Assembly (NCBI GenBank): GCA_045119215.1 | Contig: JBGVDD010000168.1 | Coordinates: 1-64,000 of the forward strand | From: RUG11237 sp045119215 | GTDB taxonomy: Bacteria > Bacillota > Clostridia > Lachnospirales > Lachnospiraceae | Direction of reading: 5' to 3' | Length of the DNA: 64,000 nt | The notes under the pieces: model-generated | The model's input: the letters and a program-made list of their open reading frames with translations, nothing else | Told to the model about the DNA's origin: nothing | Database searches by the model: none | Translations under genes and position numbers: made by a program | Part shown: positions 1 to 7,786 of the stretch, piece after piece | Position numbering within the stretch: the first letter of the stretch is position 1 | How the letters are laid out: each line of letters starts with the position of its first letter

Positions 1-78
1 GATATGCTCCCGTGGTCAGATAAACTGCCTGAAAGCTGCCGTCTTATACATAAGCATAAAAAGAGCTTCAAAAAATAG
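1..78 (+). mobile_element. 3' end of a transposase gene, IS66-like, cut by the window edge
   Basis: Frame 1 is open from the first base to a TAG at 76-78 and gives 25 residues beginning DMLPWSDKLPESCR and ending in a lysine-rich tail. The LPWS-x-LPxxCR pattern followed by a basic tail resembles the extreme C-terminus of IS66-family TnpC transposases. This rests on motif memory only, because nearly all of the protein lies outside the window. If correct, an insertion sequence lies immediately left of the window, which would fit the rearranged look of the next 1.6 kb. Confidence 0.45.
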
Positions 79-275
79 GTTACTGATATCATAGCAGAAT
101 GAGTGTTGTTTGTCAGTAACGCTATGTTTTGAAGCACTTACTCTATAATAAATTGAATTGTTACCAGGGACGATTCTTTTGTCATAAGGAGTGTCCCTGT
201 GAACAATATGTACTGAATGCATTCAAGGAAACATGCCAGGGTAAACATGATTTTGTGAATAGTCCACAATAATTT
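79..275. other. gap with an unassigned open stretch
   Basis: No convincing gene. The plus strand is open from 120 to a TAA at 270-272 (50 codons, no start codon), with gene-like codons and a Cys-rich segment around residues 14-37, ending in NSPQ. This could be the decayed 3' end of a displaced gene, because the TAA is followed at once by a rho-independent terminator. I cannot name a family. The rest may be the right end of the neighbouring insertion sequence. Confidence 0.3.
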
Positions 276-310
276 AAAAGGAATCCCTCTTTAGCAGGGG
301 TTCATTTTTG
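264..310 (+). repeat. imperfect direct repeat flanking the MntA/HepT cassette (partner 1601-1650)
   Basis: Both copies read CCACAATAA (codons Pro-Gln-stop), then 2-3 unrelated bases, then 18 identical bases, then a matching terminator arm (AGGGGTTC) and T-run. The copies therefore share a gene end plus terminator and enclose the toxin-antitoxin pair and a gene fragment. Confidence 0.6.
276..310 (+). terminator. rho-independent terminator, left copy of a repeated gene end
   Basis: GGAATCCCT pairs with AGGGGTTC and is followed by a T-rich run. The 18 bases at 276-293 recur exactly at 1612-1629, and the terminator there has the same architecture. Confidence 0.6.
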
Positions 311-356
311 TTTTATGGAGAGGTTAGATAAATGTACTGGTTATGAACATTTAGGG

Positions 357-385
357 TTGTGTACAAATATCCGATTTAGTATAAT
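357..385 (+). promoter_or_regulatory. sigma-A promoter of mntA-hepT
   Basis: TTGTGT at 357-362, a 17-base spacer, and TATAAT at 380-385. The first gene starts 43 bases downstream of the -10 element. Confidence 0.6.
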
Positions 386-427
386 AATAGTAGAAATAAA
401 AACAGATTATTGGAAGGGGGTCACAAA

Positions 428-727
428 ATGTCATTACGTGAGGATATAAGACAGGAGTTATGTGTTTTAGCAAAAAAGCATGAATTAGAAAAATTAATAC
501 TATTTGGTTCAAGAGCAAAAGGAACCTGCTGGGAGAGAAGTGATATAGATTTGGCGGCCTCTTTTAATACAGCAGAGCAATACTTCAACTTTCAAGAGGA
601 TGTTGAAGAAATAGAAACATTACTTATGTTTGACATTGTGGATATGAATAGTAGCTTGATTAATTTGGAATTAATTGAGGATATAAAGAAGGATGGCATT
701 ATTTTATATGAGGAGGGCATGGCATGA
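428..727 (+). CDS. mntA: MNT-type nucleotidyltransferase antitoxin (MntA-like)
   Basis: A 99-residue minimal nucleotidyltransferase. The polymerase-beta-fold signature is complete: G27-S28, ten residues, then D39-x-D41 (GSX10DXD), and a further FDIVD motif supplies a likely third metal ligand. In characterised MntA/HepT systems the MNT protein transfers AMP to the tyrosine of the partner's RX4HXY motif and silences its RNase activity. The ATG at 428 is chosen because GGAAGGGGG ends 7 bases upstream; an earlier TTG at 410 lies before that ribosome site. The stop overlaps the hepT start by 4 bases, so translation is probably coupled. Acting on the neighbouring protein is inference from family and context. 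Confidence 0.85.
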   Translation: MSLREDIRQELCVLAKKHELEKLILFGSRAKGTCWERSDIDLAASFNTAEQYFNFQEDVEEIETLLMFDIVDMNSSLINLELIEDIKKDGIILYEEGMA

Positions 728-1326
728 AAAGATTTGAGCAATTAAAAAGTTTATACAATAACATGTTAGCTAGTTACAGTGAACATCAAAATAGCACAAT
801 GTACATTGCAGCAATAACATCTGAGTTTGATAGATTGTTTGAACTTAGCTGGAAAGTATTGAAGGATTATTTAGACAATGAATTAGGTGTATATGAAGCC
901 AAAACTGGATCACCAAAAGCAATTATTAAGCTAGCTTACAAATACAATTTAATTAATGATGAAGAGTTCTGGATTAATTTATTGAAAGATCGCAATGATG
1001 ATACTCATCATTACAGTGAAACACAAGCTAGGGCGTATGCTGCAAGAATTGAACATATTTATCTACCAGCGTATGACCATTTTGTAAAGGACTTATGCAA
1101 ACTGATACCAGAAGAACCTGGTATTATTTTAAAAATTCCAGATTCTTTACTTGAAGCTGCGGAATTATCGGGACTTGGTTATGATGAGTTTATGAGGAAG
1201 ATAAAACGTGAGAATTTGCTGACTGATGACTTAGAGGTTATAAAAAATTGGCATAGTCTAGAAACTAAGTATAATTTTAATAATCGAATGTCAGTATTTG
1301 ATGAAAATAAAGACATAGTGCATTAA
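724..1326 (+). CDS. hepT: HEPN-domain toxin, HepT/HI0074 family, with C-terminal extension
   Basis: A 200-residue protein whose first 130 residues are an all-helical HI0074-type nucleotidyltransferase-substrate-binding (HEPN) domain. The ribonuclease/AMPylation motif RX4HXY is intact as R90, H95 and Y97 (DRNDDTHHY). HEPN partners of MNT proteins cleave RNA and are neutralised by AMPylation of the motif tyrosine. Typical HI0074-like proteins are about 130-150 residues, so the last 60 or so residues here (after the LCKLIPEEPG segment) are an unusual extension. Part of that extension resembles a short antitoxin-like helical segment (SLLEAAELSGLGYDEFMRKIK). The gene ends exactly where an unrelated gene fragment begins, so its 3' end may have been shaped by a recombination junction. 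Confidence 0.8.
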   Translation: MKRFEQLKSLYNNMLASYSEHQNSTMYIAAITSEFDRLFELSWKVLKDYLDNELGVYEAKTGSPKAIIKLAYKYNLINDEEFWINLLKDRNDDTHHYSETQARAYAARIEHIYLPAYDHFVKDLCKLIPEEPGIILKIPDSLLEAAELSGLGYDEFMRKIKRENLLTDDLEVIKNWHSLETKYNFNNRMSVFDENKDIVH

Positions 1327-1609
1327 TAGACAAGATAACAACACAGTTTACGGAACTTTCTTAAAACCAGGTGAGGCTCTAGACCAAGAATACTACTGGA
1401 TTGATGCCGAATTAAAAATCAACGGTGAGGAAGAGTGGACACCTGCCCAGGAAGATTATGTATTCAATGAAAACCTTAATCGCTTCTGCTCTTACAAAGC
1501 CTTCATGGAAGCATACAATGGTTTACATGATGAAGTAAATACTTACGGAAAAGTAGAACCAACACCTATTCCAACTTCATCTCCAGTTTCCCCAGAAACA
1601 CCACAATAA
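1319..1609 (+). pseudogene. 3' fragment of an unidentified, probably secreted protein gene
   Basis: The plus strand is open from 1319 to a TAA at 1607-1609, with good codon usage but no start codon or ribosome site. It encodes about 96 residues ending in a Pro/Thr/Ser tail (PTPIPTSSPVSPETPQ), as in linkers or tails of extracellular Clostridia proteins. It is in a different frame from hepT, whose stop overlaps its beginning. It is followed directly by a terminator. I read it as the surviving tail of a gene whose front was lost when the toxin-antitoxin cassette arrived. No family is recognised. Confidence 0.55.
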
Positions 1610-1611
1610 AG

Positions 1612-1650
1612 AAAAGGAATCCCTCTTTAAAAGAGGGGTTCCTTTTTTCT
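1612..1650 (+). terminator. rho-independent terminator, right copy of the repeated gene end
   Basis: AAAAGGAATCCCTCTTT pairs with AAAGAGGGGTTCCTTTT, a near-perfect stem followed by T residues. It is the better-preserved copy of the element at 276-310. Confidence 0.75.
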
Positions 1651-1656
1651 TAGAGG

Positions 1657-1685
1657 TTGTGATATAGGAAAAGCTTTAGTATAAT
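1657..1685 (+). promoter_or_regulatory. sigma-A promoter of the BceR-like response regulator operon
   Basis: TTGTGA at 1657-1662, a 17-base spacer, TATAAT at 1680-1685. The regulator starts about 32 bases downstream. Confidence 0.6.
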
Positions 1686-1716
1686 AGTTGCAGGTAAGAA
1701 AATAAGAAGAAAGACG

Positions 1717-2394
1717 GTGATTACCATTTATACTATAATGATCGTAGAAGACGATAAAACAATACGCCTGGAACTTCAGGTACTGCTTAAAAATGCAGGA
1801 TATGAGGTGTATGCAGTAGAAAATTTTGAAAATGTCATGGAGCAGATAAAAAAAGTGCAGCCACATTTGATGGTGATGGATGTTATGCTGCCAATCCGGT
1901 CAGGTCTGGAAATTTGCATGGAACTTCGGAGTTTTTCACAGATTCCGGTATTGTTTGTGACAAATTGTAATACAACGGAAGATGAGATACGGTGTATTAC
2001 CATGGGAGGGGATGACTTTGTTGCGAAACCATACAATGTTTCTATTCTGTTAGGGCGGATTGCAAATGTATTACGTCGGACTTATGGAAATGAAAAAGAA
2101 TCTAATCTGATTACACAAAAAGGAGTAACATTAAATATCGAAACCGGAGAACTGTCCTACATGGAGCAGAATATTGAATTAACCTGGAGTGAATTAAAAA
2201 TACTAACCTGTCTGTTTAAAAAGAAAGGAAACTTTGTTTCAAGGGTAAGTCTCATTGAATATTTATGGGAAAATAAACTGTATATTGATGATAATACATT
2301 AAGCGTGAATGTGACCAGAATACGAAAAAAACTGAGTGAATACGGATTAGAAGATTTTATTGAAACAAAAAGAGGGGTGGGATATCGGATTTGA
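1717..2394 (+). CDS. OmpR/PhoB-type response regulator, BceR-like
   Basis: 225 residues: receiver domain (about 6-120) with acidic pair E11-D12-D13, phospho-acceptor D55 in LMVMDVMLP and the conserved K of the AKPY segment, then a winged-helix DNA-binding domain (about 130-225). It is followed with a 4-base overlap by an intramembrane-sensing kinase and then by a BceAB-type transporter, so it most likely activates that transporter when a peptide antibiotic is sensed. A consensus BceR-type site lies before the transporter at 3462-3475. The GTG at 1717 is used; a later ATG at 1738 lacks a ribosome site and would trim the first strand of the receiver fold. Confidence 0.85.
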   Translation: MITIYTIMIVEDDKTIRLELQVLLKNAGYEVYAVENFENVMEQIKKVQPHLMVMDVMLPIRSGLEICMELRSFSQIPVLFVTNCNTTEDEIRCITMGGDDFVAKPYNVSILLGRIANVLRRTYGNEKESNLITQKGVTLNIETGELSYMEQNIELTWSELKILTCLFKKKGNFVSRVSLIEYLWENKLYIDDNTLSVNVTRIRKKLSEYGLEDFIETKRGVGYRI

Positions 2395-3398
2395 AACTGA
2401 AAAACTATATTACAGACAGAATATCACTGTTTTTCGTCATGGTATTTTCTTTTGTATTTCTTCTTATATTTTTACTGCTGGCAGGTATCAATAAAGACAT
2501 TGTTTATTTCGTTGCCATGGTATATCCAAGTGTGTTTTGGGTGTATTTTGCATGTCATTTTTGGTATACAAAAAAGAAATATGAGAAATTGGAACGAACA
2601 ATGGACTTGCTGGATAAAAAATATCTGATATCAGAGGTGGTAAAGAATAAAGGAAATTATCAGCAGCAGTTTTATATGGAGCTGGTGAGAAGGGCATGTA
2701 AATCTATGCTGGATGAGCTAAATGAACAGGAAAAGCAGAATATAGAATACAAAGAGTACATAGATAGTTGGATTCATGAAGTGAAAACACCCATTACAGC
2801 CATTCAGCTAATGTGTGACAATGAAAGAAATACAGTGACGGACCGTATCAAGCTGGAAACGAAAAAGGTGGAAATGGATATTGAACGTATGCTCTATTAT
2901 TCCAAATCCGGAGAAACCTGGAAGGATTACATAATTGCCCGTCATTTGCTTCGAAACATTGTAGAAGATTCCATAATGAAGGTGTATCAGATTTTTATTT
3001 ATAATGGGGTAAAGATTGATATGCGGGTAGAAGAGGAAGAAGTTTTCACAGATGAAAAATGGAGCTCGTTTATTATCACCCAGATTTTATTAAATTGTGT
3101 GCAGTATCAGAGTGAAGATACATTGTCCATTCGCATCTATGCCCAAAAGGAAAAGGAAGGTACCAGTCTTGTGATAGAAGACAATGGACTGGGAATTAAG
3201 CCGGAGGAAATCAATCATATTTTTGAAAAAGGTTATGTAGGCTCCAATGGAAGAAAAAACGAAAGATCCAGTGGAATGGGAATGTATATTTGCAAGAGGC
3301 TTTGTGATAAATTGGATATCGGACTGCAGGCAGTTTCTGAATACGGGAAATATACCAAGATGATTCTGACCTTTGGGGAGGGAACGTTTTATGTATAG
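2391..3398 (+). CDS. intramembrane-sensing histidine kinase, BceS-like
   Basis: 335 residues. Two transmembrane helices (about 13-32 and 38-57) are separated by only a few residues, so there is essentially no extracellular sensor domain, the hallmark of BceS-type kinases that sense through their partner ABC transporter. The phospho-acceptor is H129 in SWIHEVKTPITA. A C-terminal ATPase domain has the N box, DNGLGI and GMGMYICKRL segments. It starts at TTG 2391, overlapping the regulator by 4 bases. A terminator follows directly, so the transporter genes are a separate transcription unit. Confidence 0.88.
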   Translation: MKLKNYITDRISLFFVMVFSFVFLLIFLLLAGINKDIVYFVAMVYPSVFWVYFACHFWYTKKKYEKLERTMDLLDKKYLISEVVKNKGNYQQQFYMELVRRACKSMLDELNEQEKQNIEYKEYIDSWIHEVKTPITAIQLMCDNERNTVTDRIKLETKKVEMDIERMLYYSKSGETWKDYIIARHLLRNIVEDSIMKVYQIFIYNGVKIDMRVEEEEVFTDEKWSSFIITQILLNCVQYQSEDTLSIRIYAQKEKEGTSLVIEDNGLGIKPEEINHIFEKGYVGSNGRKNERSSGMGMYICKRLCDKLDIGLQAVSEYGKYTKMILTFGEGTFYV

Positions 3399-3403
3399 GT
3401 GTA

Positions 3404-3444
3404 GATGTAAGACTTATTTGTTCGTAAGGTCTTACATCTTTTTT
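3404..3444 (+). terminator. rho-independent terminator after the kinase gene
   Basis: GATGTAAGACTTA pairs with TAAGGTCTTACATC around an 8-base loop, followed by TTTTTTC. Confidence 0.85.
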
Positions 3445-3461
3445 CATTTTTTACCTGAAGA

Positions 3462-3475
3462 TTACAAAATTGTAA
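3462..3475 (+). promoter_or_regulatory. BceR-type operator before the ABC transporter
   Basis: TTACA-AAAT-TGTAA is a perfect inverted repeat matching the published BceR-like binding pattern TNACA-N4-TGTAA. It lies 98 bases before the ATPase start, and a partial second half-site (TTACTGTAA) follows. This ties the upstream two-component pair to the transporter. Confidence 0.7.
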
Positions 3476-3572
3476 GATTACTGTAAGGCTCCGATATAGG
3501 AAGGAAAGCCAAAATCGTTTATGATAAACATAAGAAACAAAATAAAAGATGCAAATGACAGGAGGAACAAAC

Positions 3573-4337
3573 ATGTCGCTATTAAGAATAAAAGATGTTT
3601 GTAAATATTATGGAAATGAGTCTAATGTAACAAAAGCATTGGATAAAGTGAGTTTTGAAATTCAGGAAGGAGAATTTGTGGGAATTATGGGGGCTTCCGG
3701 TTCAGGGAAGACTACCATGTTGAATTGCATTTCCACCATTGATACAGTGACATCCGGCCATATTTTTTATGACCAGACGGATATTACGGAAATGAAAAAT
3801 ACACAGTTGGCAGAATTTCGGAGAAAAAATTTAGGCTTTGTATTTCAGGATTTCAATCTGCTTGATACATTAACGGTGGAGGAAAATATTTCCCTTGCAT
3901 TAACTATCAATAAAGCAGAGGAGAAAGAGATTCCAAAACGGGTGGAAGAAATGGCAGAGACGCTGGGCATTAAACATATTTTAAAACGCTTTCCTTATGA
4001 AATATCGGGAGGGCAAAAGCAAAGATGTGCCTGTGCAAGAGCCTTGATTAATCATCCGAAACTCATTCTTGCAGATGAGCCAACGGGAGCTTTAGATTCA
4101 AAATCTGCACAGCTTTTGTTAGAAACCATGGAAAAGATGAACCAACAGTTAGGTGCAACTATTTTGATGGTAACTCATGATGCTTTTTCTGCAAGTTATG
4201 CACAGCGGATCTTGTTCTTGAAGGATGGGAATCTGTTCAAAGAATTAAGTGGACAGGGAAAAAGCAGAAGGGAATTTTATAATGAAATTCTAAGTGTGCT
4301 TGTTCTGTTAGGAGGTGAAACAAACAGTGCTTACTAA
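3573..4337 (+). CDS. ABC transporter ATPase, BceA-like
   Basis: 254 residues with Walker A GASGSGKTT (40-48), a Q-loop, signature ISGGQKQR, Walker B LILADEPTGALD and a switch histidine in VTHD. It is the nucleotide-binding subunit of a BceAB-type transporter; such complexes free lipid II-cycle intermediates from peptide antibiotics and signal to the kinase. The ATG at 3573 follows AGGAGG by 7 bases; an ATG at 3549 lies before that site. The 3' end overlaps the permease start, as is usual in these operons. Confidence 0.9.
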   Translation: MSLLRIKDVCKYYGNESNVTKALDKVSFEIQEGEFVGIMGASGSGKTTMLNCISTIDTVTSGHIFYDQTDITEMKNTQLAEFRRKNLGFVFQDFNLLDTLTVEENISLALTINKAEEKEIPKRVEEMAETLGIKHILKRFPYEISGGQKQRCACARALINHPKLILADEPTGALDSKSAQLLLETMEKMNQQLGATILMVTHDAFSASYAQRILFLKDGNLFKELSGQGKSRREFYNEILSVLVLLGGETNSAY

Positions 4338-6315
4338 ATTGGCGGTTCGGAATATCAAACGTTCCATAAATGATTATATATTATATGTAGTAACCATTAC
4401 TTTGATTCTTGCTTTGATGTTTGCATTTAATTCCATGATGTTTTCTGATCTGATTCTTGGTATGAATGCACATATGGCAGATTACAAGACATTGCTGGTG
4501 CTGTTTTCTGTGATTGTACTTGTTGTGGCTGCATGGCTGGTAAACTACATGACAAAATTTATGTTGGAAAAGCGGAGTAGGGAATTTGGAACCTATCTGA
4601 TTCTGGGAATGGAAAACAAAGATATTTCAAAATTGTTTTTTTATGAAAACATCATCTTTGGTGTCATTGCTTTGGTTTTGGCATGCTTTATAGGAAGTTT
4701 TATTTTTCAGGGATTGGTAATCATTGTTACCGCATTCTTTGGAGAAGAATACCATTTACAGGCAGACTTTAATGTGTATGCAATGGGATTGACCATACTG
4801 TATTATTTTGTGATACAGATACTTGTGCTGTTTCGTAACAACAGATATTTAAAAAAGTTAAAGATACACGATTTGATGAATGCAGACAAGATGAATGAGC
4901 AGGTACAGGTAAAACATGTGGCAAGAAATACAATCCTGTTTGTATTGTCACTTGTTTCCGGTGTGATTGCATGCAGTAAGGCTCCTGTGATTGTAGTGAT
5001 TATTTGTATTGTGTTCTTTATTTATGGTTTTTATATGGGAATATCCGGTATTTTGGTACTGTTAATCAGTAAAACCAAGGGGTTTAAGTATAGGAAGATG
5101 CATGTATTTGTATTCAGACAGCTTTCTTCGAAAATTAATACCATGGGATTTACTATGGGAACCATTGCCATGTTATTTACATTAGCCTTATTAAGCAGTA
5201 ATTATGCCATTGGATTAAGTAATTTTAAAGGAGAAATAGAAAAGTATGCTCCTTTTGATATCTGCCTTACGGATTTGGATGCAGATGAAACATTTGAAGA
5301 AGTAAGAGAAATGTTACAAAAAGATGGCTGGGTAAAAAGTGACCATGTATATCAGATTTATCGTGGGAAAGACACAACTATTCGGGATGTGTTGAAGAAG
5401 AATCAGGTTTCCGGTGGATATTTTCAGTATGATACCTACATGAAAGTAAGTGATTACAATATTTTAAGAAGGTATCTTGGTTTAGAGGAAGTTACCTTAA
5501 AGGAAAAGGAATATCTGATTCACTGCGTTGCTTCTGTTTCAACGTATTATGAAACCTGGCTGAAGGAAACACCAGTCATGGAAATTCAGGGTGAGATATA
5601 TGAATGTCAGGGTATTTATGATGAGGATTTTGCACAAAACGGGCAAAACGGTGCAGGTTATGTGGTAGTTGTGCCGGATGCAGTGGCAGAGCAGATGGAT
5701 ATCTATTATTCACAGTATGTGTGCGATACAGCGAAAGAAACGGACAATGACCTTTATGAGAAAATAAAAAATTATGTGCCTCAGGATGCAGAACACTGGG
5801 CAACTTCCGCAGAACGGGAAGAGGAACTGGATCATGGTATGGGACTGGATAGTATGTATGCTATCTTTGATAATATTATGGTGAAAAATGGAGGTCTGGT
5901 TGCCGAAGTAGAAGCGGCAATTATTACGGTGGTATCCTCTATCTTTTATATGGCACTGGTATTTATTTGTGTGGCACTGACAATCCTTGCAGTACAACAG
6001 TTAAGTGATTCCACCAAGTATCGTTATCGTTATCGGGTGCTGCATCATATGGGAGTGGATAACCGACAAAGAGATGCTCTAATCTGGAAGCAGCTGCTTA
6101 TTTATTTTGGCTGCCCATTGCTGTTACCTGTGCTGATTAGTATGGTGATTTCTTTTAAACTTAATCAGGTTCTGCTGACAGGAACACAAATCCAGACTGG
6201 AAATTATATGTTTTTTGGAGTGGCACTGGCGTTATTTTTGCTTGTGTACAGCATTTATTTTAGCGTGACGTATCTATGCTTTAAGAGAAATGTAGAGGTG
6301 GATAGAGAAAAATAA
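4327..6315 (+). CDS. ABC transporter permease, BceB-like (FtsX superfamily)
   Basis: About 662 residues. The N-terminal signature LTKLAVRNIKRSINDYILY, ten predicted membrane helices and two FtsX-type blocks are visible. A large hydrophilic extracellular domain of about 200 residues (coded by roughly 5230-5880) sits between helices 7 and 8, the BceB hallmark used in antibiotic recognition. The GTG at 4327 is preferred because GGAGGTG sits about 9 bases upstream; a GTG at 4315 lies inside that ribosome site. It works with the ATPase at 3573 and probably feeds activity information to the kinase at 2391. Confidence 0.88.
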   Translation: MLTKLAVRNIKRSINDYILYVVTITLILALMFAFNSMMFSDLILGMNAHMADYKTLLVLFSVIVLVVAAWLVNYMTKFMLEKRSREFGTYLILGMENKDISKLFFYENIIFGVIALVLACFIGSFIFQGLVIIVTAFFGEEYHLQADFNVYAMGLTILYYFVIQILVLFRNNRYLKKLKIHDLMNADKMNEQVQVKHVARNTILFVLSLVSGVIACSKAPVIVVIICIVFFIYGFYMGISGILVLLISKTKGFKYRKMHVFVFRQLSSKINTMGFTMGTIAMLFTLALLSSNYAIGLSNFKGEIEKYAPFDICLTDLDADETFEEVREMLQKDGWVKSDHVYQIYRGKDTTIRDVLKKNQVSGGYFQYDTYMKVSDYNILRRYLGLEEVTLKEKEYLIHCVASVSTYYETWLKETPVMEIQGEIYECQGIYDEDFAQNGQNGAGYVVVVPDAVAEQMDIYYSQYVCDTAKETDNDLYEKIKNYVPQDAEHWATSAEREEELDHGMGLDSMYAIFDNIMVKNGGLVAEVEAAIITVVSSIFYMALVFICVALTILAVQQLSDSTKYRYRYRVLHHMGVDNRQRDALIWKQLLIYFGCPLLLPVLISMVISFKLNQVLLTGTQIQTGNYMFFGVALALFLLVYSIYFSVTYLCFKRNVEVDREK

Positions 6316-6415
6316 AAAGAAAATCCATTTACAACATAATAATGACAATTCACCACAAAATGCCCTGTTCTTTGATGATAGATGATAAGATATATTAAAC
6401 AGAGGTGGCAAGGAT

Positions 6416-6469
6416 TTGAACTATAATGCTTATGGAAACATAGACGGAGAACATGTGATTAGAGGTTAA
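6416..6469 (+). CDS. possible 17-residue leader peptide
   Basis: TTG 6416 follows AGGTGG by about 8 bases and encodes MNYNAYGNIDGEHVIRG, ending 2 bases before the next start. It could be a coupled leader peptide or the last scrap of a decayed gene. No homology is recognised. Confidence 0.3.
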   Translation: MNYNAYGNIDGEHVIRG

Positions 6470-6471
6470 TT

Positions 6472-6825
6472 ATGACAAAGAAAATATTTACAATAGGGAT
6501 TATAATTTGTATTTTATACTTTATATCGGTAGGATTATTTCTTATTACAAAAACAGAAATAGCATTGACTATCTGGGAGTTTATGACCGTTTTAAGTGCA
6601 CCCGTTTTGCTTTTGGTATTATTGGAGATTAGTACCCTTGTAGCAATCACATCAATTTATAAAAAAGCTATGCTTGCGTTTATGTCTTGTGGTATTCTTT
6701 GTCTTATTGGATTTTTTGGTACTATATTTATTAATGAAAACATATGGTATGTTGCACCTATGGGATATGGAATAGGAACAATGATTGTTTGCATACAGAT
6801 GTTAAAATTCAGGACTATTAGATGA
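6472..6825 (+). CDS. small integral membrane protein, unknown function
   Basis: 117 residues with four predicted membrane helices (about 5-27, 33-60, 67-88, 93-112) joined by very short loops and a basic C-terminus. No catalytic motif is seen and I recognise no family. The ribosome site (AGAGG) lies inside the possible leader peptide just upstream. It sits between the Bce-type transporter and a damaged glycosyltransferase in an accessory stretch; an accessory membrane role is only a guess. Confidence 0.6.
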   Translation: MTKKIFTIGIIICILYFISVGLFLITKTEIALTIWEFMTVLSAPVLLLVLLEISTLVAITSIYKKAMLAFMSCGILCLIGFFGTIFINENIWYVAPMGYGIGTMIVCIQMLKFRTIR

Positions 6826-6847
6826 GTATGGAAAAGAAACTTTTGAA

Positions 6848-6881
6848 TTTAAGGATTATTTAATATTTTCTTTTGTATGAT
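6848..6881 (+). promoter_or_regulatory. response-regulator-type promoter, copy 1 of 3
   Basis: TTTAAG at 6848, TTTAAT at 6859 (11-base period) and a -10 TATGAT at 6876-6881, with 11 bases between the second half-site and the -10. The same architecture occurs at 7723 and 16219. There is no ordinary -35 hexamer; the second half-site sits at that position, as in promoters activated by OmpR-family regulators. Confidence 0.6.
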
Positions 6882-6938
6882 AGATTAGCAGATTAATTTT
6901 TGGCGAAGTGTATATGCGAAAAAAAGAGGTGATTCAAT

Positions 6939-7425
6939 TTGAAAAAATCGAAATCAATATCTGTTGTGATTCCTGCTCATAATGAGGAAAAATATATCAA
7001 AAGGTGTATTCGTTCAGTGTGGCGGTGCACCCATCCGGTTTGAAAGGTATTCCGTTCCATTGGCGTTAAATGATCTTCTTTGCCGTGTTTCTTTCCGTAT
7101 GACCGGGCTTTACTGTGGCATATTCTGGGCTGAAAAGGAAACGTTTAAAGCTATCGAAGGATTTGCGGAGAAGAAAGCAATGGAGGATGTGGCAACTGCC
7201 AAAAAGCTAAAAGAATATGGCAAAAAAATCGGTAAAAAATATGGGCACCTGACACAAAATTACCTGATTAATTCTACAAGGAAATATGATGATATGGGAG
7301 ACTGGCTTTACTTTAAGCTGATGATTTGTCATGCAGGTGCATTTATCAAAGCTGCATTTGGAAATACAAAAGAAATGGATGTGCTACTTGACCAGCTTTT
7401 TTATGATTACAATGATAGTCATTAA
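6939..7425 (+). pseudogene. family 2 glycosyltransferase with internal deletion and frame change
   Basis: TTG 6939, preceded by AGAGGTG, begins a GT-A glycosyltransferase N-terminus (ISVVIPAHNEEKYIKRCIRSV) that runs out of frame and stops at 7041-7043. The +1 frame carries the C-terminal part of the same kind of enzyme: GGAPIRFERY near 7020, YCGIFWAEKETF, then AMEDVATAKKLKEYG, ending at 7425. The missing middle should hold the DXD/GDADS metal-binding part, perhaps 75-100 residues. The fragments together are far shorter than the usual 230-250 residues. The gene is therefore inactive, though its promoter survives. An ATG at 6982 could start a 147-residue C-terminal product but has no ribosome site. 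Confidence 0.75.
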
Positions 7426-7472
7426 TTTCCAATACAAATTCTAATGAAAGAAGAAGGAGACCAGCTACGAAA

Positions 7473-7703
7473 ATGGTAAAAAAGGAAGAATATTTTGAAC
7501 TGTCCGATGAAGCCAAAACCCAGGAGGTAGCACAGAGGTATAGTAACAACAGTGCCCAGTGGCGTGAGGAACATACCATGCCTTACGTTGAGTCTCTAGG
7601 AAATTGCCAGTATGTGGGAATACCGGGCGATCACTTAATCTATCAGCAGAAACCAGATAAAGTGTCAGAGGCAGTGGAGAAGTTTTTGGAAACACTGGAA
7701 TAA
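7473..7703 (+). pseudogene. remnant of an alpha/beta hydrolase C-terminus
   Basis: A 76-residue reading frame with a start and an AAGGAG site about 17 bases upstream. The second half (VESLGNCQYVGIPGDHLIYQQKPDKVSEAVEKF) looks like the last strand, catalytic histidine loop (GDH) and final helix of an alpha/beta hydrolase. The nucleophile elbow and the rest of the fold are absent, so it cannot be an active hydrolase. It may be a truncated gene expressed as a small protein, or debris like its left neighbour. Confidence 0.5.
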
Positions 7704-7722
7704 AAATGACAGCGTTTTTACA

Positions 7723-7756
7723 TTTAAGGACTATTTCATAAATTTTCCTGTAAGAT
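7723..7756 (+). promoter_or_regulatory. response-regulator-type promoter, copy 2 of 3
   Basis: TTTAAG at 7723, TTTCAT at 7734, and -10 TAAGAT at 7751-7756, with the same 11-base period and 11-base gap as copies 1 and 3. It drives the GNAT fusion gene. Confidence 0.6.
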
Positions 7757-7786
7757 GGATTCATAAAAAGAAAGGAATGAAAAACA

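Noticed and set aside
3473..3497. CCGATAT preceded by TAAG, possible sigma-28 promoter before the Bce-type transporter
   Set aside because: The spacing is too short and the -35 is poor; the BceR operator gives a better explanation of this region.
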